From contig OV050033.1 in assembly GCA_920105625.2 (NCBI GenBank), positions 111,995,700 through 112,059,699 on the forward strand: DNA of 64,000 bases, read 5' to 3'. This stretch comes from Clusia tigrina (Eukaryota; Arthropoda; Insecta; Diptera; Clusiidae). A model generated the notes under the pieces. That model ran no database searches and had not been told where the DNA came from. It worked only from the letters and a program-made list of their open reading frames with translations. Made by a program: the position numbers and the translations under genes. This document shows, piece by piece, positions 61,451 to 64,000 of this stretch (within the stretch, counting starts at the first letter, position 1; each line of letters opens with the position of its first letter).

Positions 61451-62430
61451 GAGCGATAGCTTAAGTTGACAAGAGGCTGGAGTACTTTATTGTTACAAAA
61501 TTTCAAGGTTTTATGACGCTCCAGTAAAGAGTTACAAGCATTTGTATGTTGCAAACTTTGACAGGTGTTGGACGTACCGTATAGAAGTTAGGGCCATTTG
61601 AAGTTTTATCAGTGTTTGATTTGGGACTCAAGGGTAGCATAGCTTTGAGCGATAGCTTAAATTGAGAAGAGGCTCGAGTACTTTATTGTTACAAAATTTC
61701 AAGGTTTTATGACGCTCCAGTAAAAAGTTACAAGCATTTGTATATTGCAAACTTTGATAGGTGTAGGACGTACCGTATAGAAGTTAGGGCCATTTGAAGT
61801 TTTATCAGTGTTTGATTTGGGACTCAAGGGTAGCATAGCTTTGAGCGATAGCTTAAATTGACAAGAGGCTCGAGTACTTTATTGTTACAAAATTTCAAGG
61901 TTTTATGACGCTCCAGTAAAAAGTTACAAGCATTTGTATGTTGCAAACTTTGATAGGTGTAGGACGTACCGTATAGAAGTTAGGGCCATTTGAAGTTTTA
62001 TCAGTGTTTGATTTGGGACTCAAGGGTAGCATAGCTTTGAGCGATAGCTTAAATTGACAAGAGGCTCGAGTTCTTTATTGTTACAAAATTTCAAGGTTTT
62101 ATGACGCTCCAGTAAAAAGTTACAAGCATTTGTATGTTGCAAACTTTGATAGGTGTAGGACATACCGTATAGAAGTTAAGGCCATTTGAAGTTTTATCAG
62201 TGTTTGATTTGGAACTCAAGGGTAGCATAGCTTTGAGCGATAACTTCAATTGACAAGAGGCTCGAGTACTTTATTGTTACAAAATTTCAAGGTTTTATGG
62301 CGCTCCAGTAAAAAGTTACAAGCATTTGTATGTTGCAAACTTTGATAGGCGTAGGAAGTACCGTTTATAAGTTAGGGCCATTTGAAGTTTTATCAGTGTT
62401 TGATTTGGGACTCAAGGGTAGAATAGATTT
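61451..62430 (+). repeat. HOR-W copy 4, five monomers, 980 bp
   Basis: Contains w1 (gacaggtgttgg), a gagaagagg/tatattg monomer at 61647 that does not have the 29-bp deletion, a plain consensus monomer at 61843, w7 at 62039 and w8 at 62235. w3, w4 and w5 are missing. The monomer at 61647 has w2 markers on its left and a full right end, as expected if exchange joined w2 to a later monomer. Confidence 0.9.
61843..62038 (+). repeat. Representative consensus-like satellite monomer (196 bp)
   Basis: This copy carries the commonest state at every position I tracked: ctcgag, tactttattg, tttcaagg, gacgctccagtaaaaag, tatgttgcaaac, gataggtgtagg, gacgtaccgtatag, gggccatttgaag, gggactcaaggg and tagcatagctttg. 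It is exactly 196 bp from gagcgatagc to the next gagcgatagc and has 73 G or C by hand count. Internal features include the palindromes CTCGAG and AGTACT overlapping as ctcgagtact, a TTGT-T-ACAA dyad at 41-49, a direct repeat of atagctt spanning the monomer junction at 13-bp spacing, and three related blocks gttacaaaattt (42), gttacaagcattt (81) and gttgcaaacttt (98). A convenient reference for aligning the other copies. Confidence 0.95.
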
Positions 62431-63969
62431 GAGCGATAGCTTAAGTTGACAAGAGGCTGGAGTACTTTATTGTTACAAAATTTCGAGGTTTTATGACGCT
62501 CCAGTAAAGAGTTACAAGCATTTGTATGTTGCAAACTTTGACAGGTGTTGGACGTACCGTATAGAAGTTAGGGCCATTTGAAGTTTTATCAGTGTTTGAT
62601 TTGGGACTCAAGGGTAGCATAGCTTTGAGCGATAGCTTAAATTGAGAAGAGGCTCGAGTACTTTATTGTTACAAAATTTCAAGGTTTTATGACGCTCCAG
62701 TAAAAAGTTACAAGCATTTGTATATTGCAAACTTTGATAGGTGTAGGACGTACCGTATAGAAGTTAGGGCCATTTGAAGGGTAGCATAGCTTTGAGCGAT
62801 AGCTTAAATTGACAAGAGGCTCGAGTACTTTATTGTTACAAAATTCCAAGGTTTTATGACGCTCCAGTAAAAAGTTACAAGCATTTGTATGTTGCAAACT
62901 TTGATAGGTGTAGGACGTACCATGTAGAAGCTAGGGCCATTTTAAGTTTTATCAGTGTTTGATTTGGGACTCAAGGGTAGTGTAGCTTTGAGCGATTGCC
63001 TCAATTGACAAGAGACTCGAGTACTTTATTGTTACAAAATTTCACGGTTTTATAACGCTCCAGTAAAAAGTTACAAGCATTTATATGTTGCAAACATTGA
63101 TAGGTGTAGGACGTACCGTATAGAGGTTAGGGCCATTTGAAGTTTTATCAGTGATTGTTTTGGGACTCAAGGGTAGCATAGCTTTGAGCGATAGCTTAAA
63201 TTGACAAGAGGCTCGAGTACTTTATTGTTACAAAATTTCAAGGTTTTATGACGCTCCAGTAAAAAGATACAAGCATTTGTAAATTGCAAACTTTGATAGG
63301 TGTAGGACATACCGTGTAGAAGTTAGGGCCATTTTAAGTTTTATCAGTGTTTGATTAGGGACTCAAGGGTAGCATAGCTTTAAGCGATAGCTTAAATTGA
63401 CAAGAGGCTCGAGTACTTTATTGTTACAAAATTTCAAGGTTTTATGACGCTCCAGTAAAAAGTTACAAGCATTTGTATGTTGCAAACTTTGATAGGTGTA
63501 GGACGTACCGTATAGAAGTTAGGGCCATTTGAAGTTTTATCAGTGTTTGATTTGGGACTCAAGGGTAGCATAGCTTTGAGCGATAGCTTAAATTGACAAG
63601 AGGCTCGAGTTCTTTATTGTTACAAAATTTCAAGGTTTTATGACGCTCCAGTAAAAAGTTACAAGCATTTGTATGTTGCAAACTTTGATAGGTATAGGAC
63701 ATACCGTATAGAAGTTAAGGCCATTTGAAGTTTTATCAGTGTTTGATTTGGAACTCAAGGGTAGCATAGCTTTGAGCGATAACTTCAATTGACAAGAGGC
63801 TCGAGTACTTTATTGTTACAAAATTTCAAGGTTTTATGGCGCTCCAGTAAAAAGTTACAAGCATTTGTATATTGCAAACTTTGATAGGCGTAGGAAGTAC
63901 CGTTTATAAGTTAGGGCCATTTGAAGTTTTATCAGTGTTTGATTTGGGACTCAAGGGTAGAATAGATTT
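62431..63969 (+). repeat. HOR-W copy 5, eight monomers, 1,539 bp
   Basis: Full w1 to w8 order. gacaggtgttgg in w1 is shared with copy 4 only, while aattccaagg, gcctcaattg, tttataacgc and taaattgcaaac are shared with copy 3. Private marks are tttcgagg (62484), gcgattgcctc (62996), agtgattgttttgg (63152) and tatattg in w8. The 29-bp deletion is at 62779. Confidence 0.92.
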
Positions 63970-64000
63970 GAGCGATAGCTTAAGTTGACAAGAGGCTGGA
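63970..64000 (+). repeat. HOR-W copy 6, cut by the window edge
   Basis: gagcgatagcttaagttgac followed by aagaggctgga matches w1 and begins exactly 1,539 bp after 62431. The array therefore runs on past the right edge, as it does past the left edge, where the window opens at the end of a monomer. Confidence 0.85.

Larger units (their letters stand above)
47820..62800 (+). repeat. 167-bp monomer type (29-bp deletion)
   Basis: Six copies, junctions after 47927, 53970, 57574, 58721, 60260 and 62779. ccatttgaag is joined to ggtagcatag, removing the segment from ttttatcag to gggactcaag. The deletion ends fall at a repeated aag, which fits a short-homology deletion. Every copy has gagaagagg and tatattg in the same monomer, so one founder is likely. 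Found in Z and HOR-W only. Confidence 0.92.
1..64000 (+). repeat. 196-bp satellite array filling the window
   Basis: The motif gagcgatagc or a one-to-two-base variant returns every 195-196 bases from base 7 to base 63970, always on the plus strand, so the array is head-to-tail with no inversion. Fixed landmarks in each monomer, in order, are ctcgagtactttattg (positions 28-43), ttttatgacgctccag (59-74), gttacaagcatttgtatg (81-98), gcaaactttgatagg (101-115), gacgtaccgtatagaag (121-137), ttagggccatttgaag (138-153) and tgatttgggactcaaggg (167-184). Most full monomers are 196 bp; 195, 194, 186, 183 and 167 bp variants come from recurrent small deletions. 64,000 divided by about 195 gives about 328 monomers. 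GC is about 37%. No stretch longer than a partial monomer departs from the unit. By general knowledge such arrays are centromeric or heterochromatic satellite DNA; the centromere assignment is inference. The family is not recognised. Confidence 0.98.

Noticed and set aside
956..62897. Twenty-six minus-strand open frames of 60-112 codons, for example 956-1294, 5318-5536, 20645-20884, 30200-30418, 47827-48045 and 62679-62897
   Set aside because: All translate the same satellite segment, recur at the HOR offsets, differ at random between copies, and are limited by the 196-bp period. No domain or conserved start context was seen.
1..64000. CRISPR array
   Set aside because: Regular spacing exists, but the whole 196-bp unit is repeated. 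There are no short repeats separated by unique spacers and no cas genes.
1..64000. Retrotransposon or DNA transposon insertion
   Set aside because: No stretch longer than a partial monomer departs from the satellite. No long terminal repeats, target-site duplications or poly-A tracts were found.
1..64000. Inverted segments within the array
   Set aside because: The motifs gagcgatag and ggttttatgac appear only in the plus orientation throughout. I did not meet their reverse complements as a monomer series.
1..64000. Known satellites such as 171-bp alpha satellite, Arabidopsis 178-180-bp repeat, or 155-156-bp cereal centromere repeats
   Set aside because: Unit length is 196 bp and I recognise no matching motif. 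Naming a family would be a guess without a database search.
1..64000. 5S rDNA, tRNA or small-RNA gene tandem array
   Set aside because: No A-box/B-box pair, conserved 5S segments or T-run terminator in a fixed place in the monomer.
59..64000. TATA-like or promoter elements in the AT-rich parts (ttttatgac, ttttatcag)
   Set aside because: They are part of every monomer. Nothing in the sequence sets any copy apart as a transcription start.

Overview
The whole 64,000-bp window is one uninterrupted tandem satellite array. I found no protein-coding gene, RNA gene, transposon, CRISPR array or unique sequence anywhere in it. The repeating unit is a 196-bp monomer with about 37% GC. There are roughly 328 copies, all head-to-tail in the same orientation. 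An exact consensus-like copy lies at 61843-62038. Arrays of this unit length, purity and nested order are typical of centromeric or other heterochromatic blocks of plant or animal chromosomes, so the source is almost certainly a eukaryote, probably a long-read assembly. I do not recognise the satellite family and cannot name the organism. Nothing in the sequence separates plant from animal.

The array is strongly ordered above the monomer level. Monomers fall into variant types marked by linked substitutions and small diagnostic deletions, and these types recur in fixed order as higher-order repeats (HORs). From left to right: 1-5240 holds an 8-monomer HOR of 1,555 bp (HOR-A), with one copy shortened to 1,360 bp. 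4477-10382 is a 3,303-bp segmental tandem duplication that begins with HOR-A. 10383-11344 is a transition zone. 11345-18454 holds a second HOR (HOR-P) in three copies, two of them within a duplication of about 4.1 kb. 18455-28960 is a mixed zone with weaker order and a 979-bp (5-monomer) duplication. 28961-37501 is an X-Y-X' arrangement of 3,297, 1,947 and 3,297 bp. 37502-42302 is built on a 980-bp 5-monomer unit. 42303-54277 is two copies of a block of about 6 kb (Z1, Z2). 54278-57225 is a recombinant zone. 57226-64000 is a third clear 8-monomer HOR of 1,539 bp (HOR-W), with deletion copies of 1,147 and 980 bp.

There are no genes to work together. What the window records is the turnover of a satellite: in-register unequal exchange that removes or adds whole monomers, hybrid monomers at the exchange points, local conversion-like patches, and founder deletions that spread only as far as later amplification carried them. 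All reverse-strand open frames of 60-112 codons are translations of the satellite and are not proposed as genes. I compared blocks by eye using marker positions. Offsets given as exact come from matching distinctive short motifs, and block edges are approximate unless a monomer boundary is given. Monomer position 1 is taken as the first base of the near-universal motif gagcgatagc.
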